Shown: one piece after another, positions 14,940 through 21,780 of the stretch
Position numbering within the stretch: position 1 is the first letter of the stretch
Layout of the letters: the number at the start of each line of letters is the position of its first letter
Source of the DNA: JBHEPS01 sp046261635
Lineage (GTDB): Bacteria > Acidobacteriota > Thermoanaerobaculia > Gp7-AA8
Length of the DNA: 21,780 bases
Assembly: GCA_046261635.1 (NCBI GenBank)
Contig: JBHEOL010000025.1
Location: forward strand, 1 to 21,780
Direction of reading: 5' to 3'
Position numbers and translations under genes: made by a program
Notes under the pieces: model-generated
What the model was told of the DNA's origin: nothing
Database searches by the model: none
What the model saw: only the letters and a program-made list of their open reading frames with translations

Positions 14940-14966
14940 CGCGCGTTTCGATCCAATCGACGCGCG
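14940..14966 (+). terminator. Strong GC-rich hairpin, possible terminator without U-tract
   Basis: CGCGCGT (14940-14946) pairs perfectly with ACGCGCG (14960-14966). Inside, after two unpaired T, CGAT (14949-14952) pairs with ATCG (14956-14959) around CCA. Eleven base pairs in 27 nt make it very stable. It lies after the DUF2254 gene and about 30 bp before the EIIA promoter. No run of T follows, so termination is uncertain. Confidence 0.4.
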
Positions 14967-14994
14967 TGGAGGGAAGGGTCGCCGGGGGGGGCGA

Positions 14995-15003
14995 TGTTAG
15001 AAT
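14995..15003 (+). promoter_or_regulatory. Extended -10 promoter for the EIIA-HPr-EI operon
   Basis: TG-T-TAGAAT is a near-ideal extended -10 (TG at 14995-14996, hexamer 14998-15003). No good -35 is seen; instead a run of eight G (14984-14991) lies just upstream. The predicted start near 15010 leaves a leader of about 44 nt. Confidence 0.55.
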
Positions 15004-15053
15004 GCGCGGTCGGGTCGCGAGGGCGGCCGAAGTGAGCCCGGAAGAGGTGGTCT

Positions 15054-15479
15054 TTGATCGGTGGTCTGATCGTCACGCACGGACAACTGGCGTTCGAACT
15101 TCTCAACGCCGCAGAAGTGATCGAGGGAAAACTCGAGGGAATCGAAGCGGTACCTCTGGAGTGGAACGAGCCGGTCGAGGAATCGCGGGAGAAGATTCGG
15201 CAGGCGCTCGAGCGGATCGGAGACGATGAAGGAGTGATCATCTTCACCGACATGTTCGGCGGGACACCGAGCAACATCAGCCTCTCGTTTCTCGATCGGG
15301 ACCGGGTCGAGATCGTCACCGGGGTGAACCTTCCGATGATCATCAAGTTCGTGGCGTTGAAGGATTCGGCCGAGTCTCTGAACGCGGTCGCCCACATGAT
15401 CCGCGAGAAGGGGGCGAAATCGATCCGGGTGGCCTCGGACCTGCTGGCCGGCGAACCGCGTGAGGGGACGGGGGAGTGA
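15054..15479 (+). CDS. PTS mannose-family EIIA domain protein
   Basis: A free-standing EIIA of the mannose/fructose/sorbose family, 141 residues, phosphorylated by HPr on His9 (VTHGQ, base 15078). The other family signature FTDMFGGTPSNIS is intact. The start must be the TTG at 15054: an in-frame stop lies at 15033, no other start codon follows it, and AGAGGTGG precedes the TTG at suitable distance. No EIIB, EIIC or EIID is in the window, so a regulatory role is more likely than sugar uptake. It takes the place of EIIA(Ntr) (ptsN) in the proteobacterial rpoN cluster. The stop overlaps the HPr start (GTGA). Confidence 0.92.
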   Translation: MIGGLIVTHGQLAFELLNAAEVIEGKLEGIEAVPLEWNEPVEESREKIRQALERIGDDEGVIIFTDMFGGTPSNISLSFLDRDRVEIVTGVNLPMIIKFVALKDSAESLNAVAHMIREKGAKSIRVASDLLAGEPREGTGE

Positions 15480-15745
15480 TCACCAAAGAGATCGAGATCC
15501 AGAACAAGCTGGGATTGCACGCGAGGGCGGCCGCGAAGCTCGTTCACACGGCGGCCCGCTTCAAGTCGGAGATCAAGGTCCGCAAGGGGAGCGAAGAGGT
15601 CGACGCCAAGAGCATCCTCGGAATCCTGCTTCTGGCCGCGGGACCCGGGAGCCGGATCAGCGTGACGGCGCACGGAGAAGACGAGGGTGAAGCGGTGAGC
15701 TCGATCGAGCAGCTGATCGACTCCCGGTTCGACGAGGCGGAATGA
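15476..15745 (+). CDS. ptsH: Phosphocarrier protein HPr
   Basis: Carries phosphate from EI to EIIA. It has 89 residues, the usual size. The active-site His15 is in LGLHARAA and the regulatory Ser46 in DAKSILGILLLAAG (base 15611); both are intact, so it can be a target of EI and of the HprK encoded upstream. The GTG start overlaps the EIIA stop and the gene's own stop overlaps the EI start (ATGA), which couples translation of all three. Confidence 0.97.
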   Translation: MITKEIEIQNKLGLHARAAAKLVHTAARFKSEIKVRKGSEEVDAKSILGILLLAAGPGSRISVTAHGEDEGEAVSSIEQLIDSRFDEAE

Positions 15746-17550
15746 CCGTGATCGAGCCCAAACAGAGAAAGGCTTCGCGCGACGTTCGCGCCGAGATCCG
15801 GACCTACAAGGGGACGGCGGTCTCGCCGGGGGTCGCGATCGGCCGGGCGCTCATCGTGGAGCAGATCACCTCCGTGTTCCGCGTGTCGATCAAGGAAGAA
15901 GACGTGCTGCGCGAGACCGAGCGTTTCCAGGAGGCGCTCGACAAGACGCGCGCCGACCTGAAAGACCTCAAGCAGACCGTTTCCCGATCCATCGGCGAGG
16001 AGTATGCGTCGATCTTCGATGCCCACGCCATGATCGCCAGCGATCCGGCCTTCGCGGACAAGGTGGTCCAGAAAATCGAGATCGACCGTGTCAACGCCGA
16101 GTGGGCGCTTCACGAGGTCCAGGAGGAGCTCGAGGCCCGCTTCGACACCTTCGACAACGAATATCTCCGAGACCGCGGCGAGGACATCAAGGACGTCGGA
16201 ATGAGCCTGCTGAACAACCTTCAGGGCCTTTCCCGTCACGAGCTTTCGGAAATCGATCACGACGTCATCATTCTCGCCGACGACCTCACCCCCTCCGACG
16301 CGGTCCACTTCAACCAGAAGCCGATCGTCGGGTTCGCCACCGAAACGGGCGGCCGAACCTCGCACACCTCGATCATCGCCAAATCCCTTTTCATGCCCGC
16401 CGTGATCGGCGTTCCGCGCCTCACTCAGGTGATCGACAACGAGGAGATGGTGATCATCGACGGCTACGAAGGGACCATCGTCGTCAACCCCAGCGAGGCG
16501 CTGATCGAGGAGTATCGGAGCAAGGTCACCCGGCACGAGGAGTACGAGAAGAAACTGCTCGGCAATCGCGACGAGCCCGCCGTGACCCGGGACGGCCGGA
16601 AGCTCTCACTCCAGGCCAACATCGAGCTCATCGAAGAGATGGCCGATGCCCGCAAATACGGGGCCGAGGGCGTGGGACTCTATCGCTCGGAGTTTCTCTA
16701 CATCGCCACGAGCCCGCGCCTGCCGGACGAGGACGAGCATTTCGAGATCTATCGCAAGATTGCCAAGGAGGTCGAGCCGAACTGGGCGGTGATCCGCACC
16801 TTCGACCTCGGCGGCAAGAAGCTCGCGAAAGAGGTGATGGGCTCGAAAGAGGACAACCCGGTTCTCGGACTCCGGGCGCTCCGTCTCTGCATGAGGCACC
16901 GCGAGATGTTCCGCGTGCAGCTCCGCGCGCTCCTCCGAGCCTCGGCGCTCGGCCGGATCAAGATCATGTTTCCGCTCGTTTCGAGCATTCAGGAGCTCCG
17001 CCAGGCCAAGGCCTTCGTCAAGGAGATCAAGGCCGAGCTCGACGCGGAGGGCATCGCCTACAACCGCGATCTCGAGATCGGCATCATGATCGAGGTCCCC
17101 TCGGCCGCGATGACCGCCGACATCCTCGCCACCGAGGCCGACTTCTTTGCCATCGGGACGAACGACCTGATCCAGTACTCACTCGCCATCGATCGGAACA
17201 ACGAGCTCGTCAGTTACCTCTACGAGCCCCTCCATCCCGGGATCCTCCGCCTCGTGAAATTCGTCATCGACTCCGGGCGCCAGGCGGGCATTCCCGTCTC
17301 CATGTGCGGGGAAATGGCGGCGGATCCCCTCTACGCGACGATCCTCGTCGGTCTGGGGCTCGACATCTTCTCGATGAATCCCTCCACCATCCCGATGATC
17401 AAGGAAGTGACGCGATCGCTCCGCTACCGCGACTGCCGAAGGATCGCCACCCAGGCGCTCCAGAAGAAGACCGCTCAGGAAATCGAGGAGTTCGTCATCG
17501 AGAGCCTCGCGCTGAAGCTTCCGTCCGGATTCGCCACCCGGCTCCGCTGA
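15742..17550 (+). CDS. ptsI: PTS enzyme I, phosphoenolpyruvate-protein phosphotransferase
   Basis: Takes phosphate from phosphoenolpyruvate and passes it to HPr His15. It has 602 residues against 575 in E. coli, the difference being partly a polar N-terminal extension before YKGTAVSPGVAIGRA. The phosphorylated residue is His208 in GGRTSHTSIIAKS. The PEP-binding barrel shows GVGLYRSEFLY, RTFDLGGKK, IGTNDLIQYSLA and the catalytic cysteine in SMCGEMAADP. It is the last gene of the EIIA-HPr-EI unit; 84 bp follow before the next gene. Confidence 0.98.
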   Translation: MTVIEPKQRKASRDVRAEIRTYKGTAVSPGVAIGRALIVEQITSVFRVSIKEEDVLRETERFQEALDKTRADLKDLKQTVSRSIGEEYASIFDAHAMIASDPAFADKVVQKIEIDRVNAEWALHEVQEELEARFDTFDNEYLRDRGEDIKDVGMSLLNNLQGLSRHELSEIDHDVIILADDLTPSDAVHFNQKPIVGFATETGGRTSHTSIIAKSLFMPAVIGVPRLTQVIDNEEMVIIDGYEGTIVVNPSEALIEEYRSKVTRHEEYEKKLLGNRDEPAVTRDGRKLSLQANIELIEEMADARKYGAEGVGLYRSEFLYIATSPRLPDEDEHFEIYRKIAKEVEPNWAVIRTFDLGGKKLAKEVMGSKEDNPVLGLRALRLCMRHREMFRVQLRALLRASALGRIKIMFPLVSSIQELRQAKAFVKEIKAELDAEGIAYNRDLEIGIMIEVPSAAMTADILATEADFFAIGTNDLIQYSLAIDRNNELVSYLYEPLHPGILRLVKFVIDSGRQAGIPVSMCGEMAADPLYATILVGLGLDIFSMNPSTIPMIKEVTRSLRYRDCRRIATQALQKKTAQEIEEFVIESLALKLPSGFATRLR

Positions 17551-17609
17551 GACCGGAGAATGACGGCCAGCCGGCGGGTGTTGACATCTGCAGCCCCCGA
17601 TTCTGTGCC

Positions 17610-17618
17610 TGCTATCAT
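17610..17618 (+). promoter_or_regulatory. Extended -10 promoter before the secreted coiled-coil gene
   Basis: TG-C-TATCAT fits an extended -10 (17610-17618). A perfect TTGACA lies at 17581-17586, but 26 bp away, too far to act with this hexamer. The Shine-Dalgarno AAAGGAG and the ATG at 17635 follow closely, so the leader would be about 10 nt. Confidence 0.4.
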
Positions 17619-17634
17619 CGGAAAGGAGCCCGAG

Positions 17635-18261
17635 ATGAAACGACCCCGCCTACTCATCGGCCTGATCATGGTACTGAGCCTCGCGCTCCCGCAGCTCGGC
17701 GCCTCCGCCGAGGAAGAGCCACCCCCTCGGCGAGCCGCCAGCAAGGCGCCGCCGGCCCCTCCCGAGGCGAAGAAGATCTCCACGGATCGTGTCGTCACGG
17801 GCGAGTCGCCTCTCGTGAGGGCGGCCAGGCTGGCCCGCGAGAGCCGGGCCGAAGGAAAACGGGCGACCATCTCCATCAACGACGACGACGTCCGGGCCTC
17901 GACCGGCAGGCTCACGGTCGGCCGTTACGCCGGACCGGAGGCGGATGCCTCGGGGAAGAGCTCAGCCGGCGAGATCCTCCAGAAGATGGAGAAGGACAGG
18001 GAAAGGGCCGCCAGGGAAGCGAAGGAGGCGGCCGAGCGGGTGGCGGAACTGGAGCGTGAAGTCGCCCGGCTCGAACGGGCCTCGGCCCTGATCGAGGACG
18101 AATACTACGAGCACTCCGACTCGACCGACAGGGAAGACGAGCTCACCAGTGCGTTCGAGCAGACGCGAGGGGACCTGACCGCCAAACGCGAAGAGCTCGC
18201 GGCGGCGCGTTCGCTCCTGGAGAAAATGCGCCTCGAAGCAACCAACGTCGTGAACCCCTGA
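17635..18261 (+). CDS. Secreted coiled-coil protein of unknown function
   Basis: 208 residues. The start is the ATG at 17635, set by AAAGGAG six nt upstream and by the signal peptide it creates (MKRPRLLIGLIMVLSLALPQ, cleavage likely after ASA at 25); a longer upstream reading has no such support. The mature part starts Pro/Ala-rich (26-48), has a segment SPLVRAARLARESRAEGK then ISINDDDVR (about 58-86), and ends in two coiled-coil stretches (about 112-155 and 165-205) rich in Glu, Arg and Ala. No cysteine and no lipobox, so a periplasmic or exported soluble protein. It is 3 bp before miaB, probably co-transcribed. I do not recognise the family. Confidence 0.8.
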   Translation: MKRPRLLIGLIMVLSLALPQLGASAEEEPPPRRAASKAPPAPPEAKKISTDRVVTGESPLVRAARLARESRAEGKRATISINDDDVRASTGRLTVGRYAGPEADASGKSSAGEILQKMEKDRERAAREAKEAAERVAELEREVARLERASALIEDEYYEHSDSTDREDELTSAFEQTRGDLTAKREELAAARSLLEKMRLEATNVVNP

Positions 18262-18264
18262 CCC

Positions 18265-19560
18265 ATGGAAAAGTCATTCTTCATCGAGACGTGGGGATGC
18301 CAGATGAACGATCTGGACTCCCAGAGGCTCGCCGGCCAGCTGAAGCTCCGGGGATACCGGCGTGCTGCAAGCGCCGAGCAGGCGGACCTGATCCTTCTCA
18401 ACACCTGCAGCATCCGCGAGAAGGCCGAAAACAAGGTGTACAGCCGCCTCGGAGAGCTTCGGCTGACCCGGCGCGAGGGGGCGCGAATCGGCCTGGCAGG
18501 GTGCGTCGCGCAGCAGGAAGGGGAGTCGATCCTCAAGCGGGCTCCCTGGGTCGATTTCGTCATGGGGCCGGCGAACGTCGGCGCGCTCGACGCGATCCTC
18601 GACGAGGGGCGGAAACTCGCGCTCGATTTCCCGCTCGACCGGCGCTATGACTACCTGTCGGTCGACCGGCCATCCGCGGTTCGCGCCCAGGTGACGATCA
18701 TCGAAGGGTGCAACAAGAATTGCACGTTCTGCATCGTCCCCACGACTCGCGGGCGCGAGATCTCACGGCCGATGGCCGAGATCCTGACCGAGATCCGCTG
18801 GGAAATCGAGCAGGGGAGGCGCGAGATCGAGCTCCTCGGCCAGACGGTCAACGCGTACCGTTGTCCCACCGAGGGGAAGGATTTCGCGGACCTTCTGGAG
18901 ACGGTGGCGGCGCTCCCGGGGATCCTCCGTGTACGTTTCATGACATCCCACCCGGCCGAGATGAGCGAGCGCCTCATCGAGGTGATCCGCGACAACCCCG
19001 CGATCTGCCGCTTTCTCCACCTCCCGGTCCAGTCGGGCTCCTCGCGTCTGCTCCGCCGCATGAAGCGGCTCTATACCCGCGAGCACTACCTCCGTCTCGT
19101 CGACCGCATCCGCGCCGCGGTTCCCGGGATGAACTTTTCGACCGATCTGATCGTCGGCTTCCCCGGAGAGACGGAAGACGACTTCGAACAGACGCTGAGC
19201 CTCATGCGCGAGGTCAGGTTCGGCTCGCTGTTCGCGTTCCGCTATTCGCCGCGGCCGGGAACGCCAGCACTGAGGCTCGGAGACCCGATTGAAGACCGAG
19301 TCGCGGCCGCGCGGCTCAACCGGCTCTTCGCCGTTCAGGAGCAGATCCAGAAGGAGTGGCTCCAGACCTACGTCGGCCGGACGATCCCCGTCCTGGTCGA
19401 GGGGGCCAGCAGCAAGGACTCCGCGGTGCTGTCCGGAAAAAGCGAGTGCAATTGGACCGTCAACTTCACGAGCCCGCACATTCCTAGGCCCGGGACGCTC
19501 CTCAACGTCCGGATCGACGAGGCGCGGCACCATTCGCTGAGAGGGGAGGCCGTCGCGTGA
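18265..19560 (+). CDS. miaB: tRNA-2-methylthio-N6-dimethylallyladenosine synthase MiaB
   Basis: Radical-SAM enzyme that adds the methylthio group to i6A37 of tRNAs reading UNN codons. It has 431 residues. The N-terminal UPF0004 domain binds one Fe-S cluster through Cys12 (WGCQMN), Cys48 (NTCSIREKA) and Cys80 (LAGCVAQQ). The radical-SAM cluster is CNKNCTFC (149-156), followed by VPTTRGRE. A TRAM domain ends the protein (LVEGASSKDSAVLSGKSE, then NWTVNF). LLGQTVNAY and LHLPVQSGS favour MiaB over the relatives RimO and MtaB. No Shine-Dalgarno is seen; the start is probably coupled to the preceding stop. Confidence 0.96.
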   Translation: MEKSFFIETWGCQMNDLDSQRLAGQLKLRGYRRAASAEQADLILLNTCSIREKAENKVYSRLGELRLTRREGARIGLAGCVAQQEGESILKRAPWVDFVMGPANVGALDAILDEGRKLALDFPLDRRYDYLSVDRPSAVRAQVTIIEGCNKNCTFCIVPTTRGREISRPMAEILTEIRWEIEQGRREIELLGQTVNAYRCPTEGKDFADLLETVAALPGILRVRFMTSHPAEMSERLIEVIRDNPAICRFLHLPVQSGSSRLLRRMKRLYTREHYLRLVDRIRAAVPGMNFSTDLIVGFPGETEDDFEQTLSLMREVRFGSLFAFRYSPRPGTPALRLGDPIEDRVAAARLNRLFAVQEQIQKEWLQTYVGRTIPVLVEGASSKDSAVLSGKSECNWTVNFTSPHIPRPGTLLNVRIDEARHHSLRGEAVA

Positions 19561-20042
19561 GCACCCTGGTTCCCATGACCATCAAAGGGCTGATGCTGGA
19601 CCCGATCTCCAATTCGCCCATCGTCGTGCTCAAGGATGGTGACGAGAAGATCTTTCTCCCCATCTGGGTCGGCATCTTCGAGGCGAATGCCATCGCGCTC
19701 CAGCTCGAAAACGTCGCCACGCCCCGGCCGATGACTCACGACCTGCTCCGCGACGTGATCGCCACCATGGAGGCGAAGGTGAGCCGCGTGGTCATCAGCG
19801 AGCTCCGGGACTCGACTTTCTTCGCGCGGATCGAGATGACGTCCGGGGAAAGGACGGTCGCCATCGATGCGCGCCCGAGCGACGCGATCGCTCTCGCGCT
19901 GAGGACCGAAACCCCCATCTTCGTGGAGCAGGCAGTCCTCGACCAGGCCCAGACCATTTCTCCGGAGGAAGACAGCGAAGAAAAGCTGAAGAAATGGTTC
20001 GAGAATCTTCCCCCCGATGAGCTCGGAAAATACAAGATGTGA
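19557..20042 (+). CDS. Bifunctional nuclease family protein (DUF151)
   Basis: 161 residues of the DUF151/BFN family. A plant member has DNase and RNase activity; the role in bacteria is not known. The family core is clear: LPIWVGIFEANAIALQLENV, RPMTHDLLRDV and DARPSDAIALALR, with the common C-terminus KKWFENLPPDELGKYKM. The GTG overlaps the miaB stop and has a strong GGGGAGG (19543-19549) 7 nt upstream, preferred over the internal ATG at 19575. It looks like the last gene of a secreted protein-miaB-DUF151 unit. Confidence 0.92.
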   Translation: MSTLVPMTIKGLMLDPISNSPIVVLKDGDEKIFLPIWVGIFEANAIALQLENVATPRPMTHDLLRDVIATMEAKVSRVVISELRDSTFFARIEMTSGERTVAIDARPSDAIALALRTETPIFVEQAVLDQAQTISPEEDSEEKLKKWFENLPPDELGKYKM

Positions 20043-20060
20043 CAGGCGGCGGAATAACCC

Positions 20061-20089
20061 TTGTGAGTTGCTCTCCCGCTCTTTAGAAT
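20061..20089 (+). promoter_or_regulatory. sigma70-type promoter for parA
   Basis: TTGTGA (20061-20066), a 17-bp spacer and TAGAAT (20084-20089): the best-formed promoter in the window. The start point should fall near 20096, only about 6 nt before the ATG at 20102. Confidence 0.65.
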
Positions 20090-20103
20090 TCCGTTCACGG
20101 AAT
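20088..20103. promoter_or_regulatory. Inverted repeat over the parA -10 and start codon
   Basis: ATTCCG (20088-20093) and CGGAAT (20098-20103) form a perfect 6-bp inverted repeat around TTCA. It covers the end of the -10 and the first bases of the start codon, so a bound protein would block transcription start. It does not resemble parS. Confidence 0.4.
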
Positions 20104-20857
20104 GATCATCACGGTCGCCAATCAGAAGGGTGGAGTGGGGAAGACCACCACAACCATCAACCTCGCCGCAGCTGTTGCAAACAAAGGCTTTAAGACGCTT
20201 CTGATCGACCTGGACCCCCAGGCGAACTCGAGCATGAGCTACGTCGACGTTCGGCAGGTGGAACGGTCGATGTTCGATGTCCTCGTCTCCGAGGAGCTCG
20301 GAATCCGCGAGGTGATCGTCCCCACACCGGTCGAGAACCTCTCGCTCGCTCCCTCGCGCATCGCTCTGGCGAAGCTCGAGTCGAAGCTCATCGGTGAAAT
20401 CGACGGCCACTACAGGCTCAAAGACCGCATCTCCGAAGTCATCAATGAATACGATTACGTGTTCATCGACACGCCGCCGACCCTCGGGATGATCACCGTC
20501 AACGCCCTGGTGGCGTCCACTCATGTCCTGGTCCCGATCCAGTCGTCCTATTTCGCACTCGAGGTGACCGACGATCTTCTCGAGACCATCGAAAAGATCA
20601 AGTCACGGCCGAATCCCAACCTTCAGCTCCTCGGAGTCGTGATCACCATGCACGACAAGCGGACGACTCTTTCCAAGGACATCCACGACCAGATTCAACA
20701 GGTATTCGGCGACCGGCTTTTCCGGACCACGATCACGAAATCGATCCGGCTCGAGGAGAGCCCCGCGTATAAGGAGTCGATCTTCTCCTTCGCCCCGCGG
20801 TCCAGCGGCGCCATGGAGTATTACTCACTCTCCGAAGAGATTCTCTCGAGGGTGTAG
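20102..20857 (+). CDS. parA: Chromosome partitioning ATPase ParA (Soj)
   Basis: ParA-type ATPase that binds DNA non-specifically and moves ParB-parS complexes during segregation. It has 251 residues, the short chromosomal (Soj) form without an N-terminal helix-turn-helix. The deviant Walker A is KGGVGKTT (9-16), then LLIDLDPQANSS and Walker B VFIDTPPTLG. The C-terminal part IRLEESPAYKESIFSFAPRS is typical. The ATG gives the canonical MIITVANQKGG start. parB follows after 48 bp. Confidence 0.96.
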   Translation: MIITVANQKGGVGKTTTTINLAAAVANKGFKTLLIDLDPQANSSMSYVDVRQVERSMFDVLVSEELGIREVIVPTPVENLSLAPSRIALAKLESKLIGEIDGHYRLKDRISEVINEYDYVFIDTPPTLGMITVNALVASTHVLVPIQSSYFALEVTDDLLETIEKIKSRPNPNLQLLGVVITMHDKRTTLSKDIHDQIQQVFGDRLFRTTITKSIRLEESPAYKESIFSFAPRSSGAMEYYSLSEEILSRV

Positions 20858-20866
20858 GGGAGTCTG

Positions 20867-20891
20867 CAGGGGGGAAACCCGCTGCCCCCTG
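20867..20891 (+). other. Hairpin between parA and parB
   Basis: CAGGGGG (20867-20873) pairs perfectly with CCCCCTG (20885-20891) around an 11-nt loop; CTGCAG occurs on both sides (20864-20869 and 20896-20901). It lies 15-30 nt before the possible parB starts, so it may lower parB expression relative to parA. No U-run follows. Confidence 0.45.
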
Positions 20892-20905
20892 GGAACTGCA
20901 GCGGA

Positions 20906-21760
20906 ATGAGACGAGAGCACATGACCATGAAAAGAGGATTGCCCGACCGCGCCCGGATGCGTCACGACGCGCATTTCGTCGATGAGCTCGCCAGAAGGTC
21001 ATCCACACACATCGGGTCGATGATTCCGCTCTCGCTCATCGAGCCGAACCCCGAGCAGCCCCGGACCAATATCGGTAACCTCGAGGATCTGACCGCTTCC
21101 ATCCGGGAAAAGGGCGTCCTCGAGCCGATTCTGGTGCGGCAGCTCGGCGCAAGCCGCTACCAGATCATCTCTGGAGAGAGGCGGTTCCGGGCCGCGACTG
21201 CCGCGGGGCTCGAGGAGATTCCCGCCATCGAGCTCGACGCGGACGACCGCGAGGCTCTCGAGATCGCGCTGGTCGAGAACATCCAGAGGAAGGACCTGAC
21301 GCCGTTCGAAGAGGCCGAGGGGTTCCAGTTCCTCCAGGAGAAGTTCGGCTATACCCACGAGCGGATCTCGCAGGTGATCGGAAAGTCGCGCACCACGATC
21401 ACCGAGACGCTCCAGCTGAACGAGATTCCGGACCGGATCCGGGTGATGTGCCGGGAGGCCGGGATCGGCAACAAGTCGGTGCTGATCCAGATCGCCCGCG
21501 CCCGGAGCGAGGCGGAGATGGAGAACCTGGTCGAGCGCGTGGCCCGCGGAGAGATCACTCGGGAGGAGGCTCGCAAGGCCTCGGCGCGGAAGCCGGACGC
21601 AAAGAAGGCCGGCCGGCCGAAGCATTACAGCTGGGACCTGAAGGACAAGGCGCTTCCGTTCTCCCTCAGCCTGAAGTTCAAGAAGTCCGAGGTCGAGAAG
21701 GGCGAGGTCATCGCCGCGCTGCGGGCTGTGCTCGAGCGCCTCGAGTCGGAGGAGGAGTAA
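20906..21760 (+). CDS. parB: Chromosome partitioning protein ParB
   Basis: ParB binds parS and, as a CTP-dependent clamp, spreads on DNA and stimulates ParA. It has 284 residues from the first ATG. Box I is the segment IPLSLIEPNPEQPR, and the CTP-binding motif is GERRFRAA (90-97). ENIQRKDLTPFEEAEGFQFL and the helix-turn-helix HERISQVIGKSRTTITETLQ follow; the C-terminal dimerisation part is basic and then acidic (RLESEEE). ATGs at 20906, 20921 and 20927 are possible; 20921 has the slightly better GAGAG upstream, so the first five to seven residues are uncertain. No parS site was found in the window. Confidence 0.95.
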   Translation: MRREHMTMKRGLPDRARMRHDAHFVDELARRSSTHIGSMIPLSLIEPNPEQPRTNIGNLEDLTASIREKGVLEPILVRQLGASRYQIISGERRFRAATAAGLEEIPAIELDADDREALEIALVENIQRKDLTPFEEAEGFQFLQEKFGYTHERISQVIGKSRTTITETLQLNEIPDRIRVMCREAGIGNKSVLIQIARARSEAEMENLVERVARGEITREEARKASARKPDAKKAGRPKHYSWDLKDKALPFSLSLKFKKSEVEKGEVIAALRAVLERLESEEE

Positions 21761-21764
21761 AGAC

Positions 21765-21778
21765 AAGCCAGAAGCCAG
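21765..21778. repeat. Tandem heptamer AAGCCAG at the window edge
   Basis: Two perfect copies of AAGCCAG, followed by AA, start 4 bp after the parB stop and run into the window end. This may be the first part of a longer intergenic heptamer array. Confidence 0.4.
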
Positions 21779-21780
21779 AA

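Noticed and set aside
17581..17586. Perfect TTGACA as a -35 for the secreted protein gene
   Set aside because: It is 26 bp from the TATCAT hexamer and no acceptable -10 stands at 16-18 bp.
16101..18059. A 652-codon plus-strand frame inside ptsI and the next gene
   Set aside because: Arg/Gly/Pro-rich translation typical of an out-of-frame shadow; ptsI is certain in the other frame.
1..21780. sigma-54 (-24/-12) promoters, tRNA or rRNA genes, CRISPR repeats, insertion sequences
   Set aside because: I scanned the spacers by eye: TGGCAC at 5857 has no TTGC at the right distance, and no cloverleaf, regular repeat array or transposase frame was seen.

Overview
The window is a GC-rich (by eye about 60-65%), densely packed stretch of bacterial chromosome. 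It holds 18 protein-coding genes, 17 of them on the plus strand; no RNA gene, insertion sequence, prophage or CRISPR array was seen. LPS-export genes (lptC/lptA-like, lptB) make it a diderm. The set rpoN - long hpf - hprK - rapZ - EIIA(Man) - HPr - EI next to lptB, followed by miaB and parAB, is most like Acidobacteriota, with Myxococcota or Desulfobacterota as alternatives. That placement is inference from gene order; no marker gene settles it.

Layout: (1) 1-3205, DNA repair and restart: a family 4 uracil-DNA glycosylase whose 5' end lies outside the window, then priA. (2) 3207-3780, one unknown gene on the minus strand, tail to tail with priA and divergent from accA, with a repeat-rich, operator-like spacer. 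(3) 3781-6528, accA and recJ. (4) 6513-9277, a large LptC/LptA-like protein overlapping recJ, then lptB. (5) 9349-13400, rpoN, hpf, hprK, rapZ. (6) 13452-14846, a DUF2254 membrane protein interrupting the cluster, followed by a 207-bp spacer with a direct repeat, a strong hairpin and an extended -10 promoter. (7) 15054-17550, EIIA(Man), HPr and EI joined by 4-nt overlaps. (8) 17635-20042, a secreted coiled-coil protein, miaB and a DUF151 nuclease-like protein. (9) 20102-21760, parA and parB.

Working together: EI, HPr and EIIA form a phosphorelay with no sugar permease in the window. HprK is encoded a few genes upstream, and HPr has both His15 and Ser46, so the module looks regulatory rather than a sugar importer. 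RapZ, sigma-54 and the hibernation factor fit a nutrient and envelope stress cluster, with LPS export beside it.

Most of the window is conserved housekeeping DNA. I saw no clearly new multi-gene system. The points most worth a second look are: a probable pair of compensating frameshifts in the recJ OB-fold; a Cys-to-Ser change at an iron-sulfur ligand of the glycosylase; a DEEG instead of DEEH helicase box in PriA; -10-like hexamers 7-9 nt before the priA, accA and recJ starts with no Shine-Dalgarno, suggesting leaderless mRNAs; operator-like repeats before accA and over the parA start; and the large single-chain LptC/LptA-like protein.
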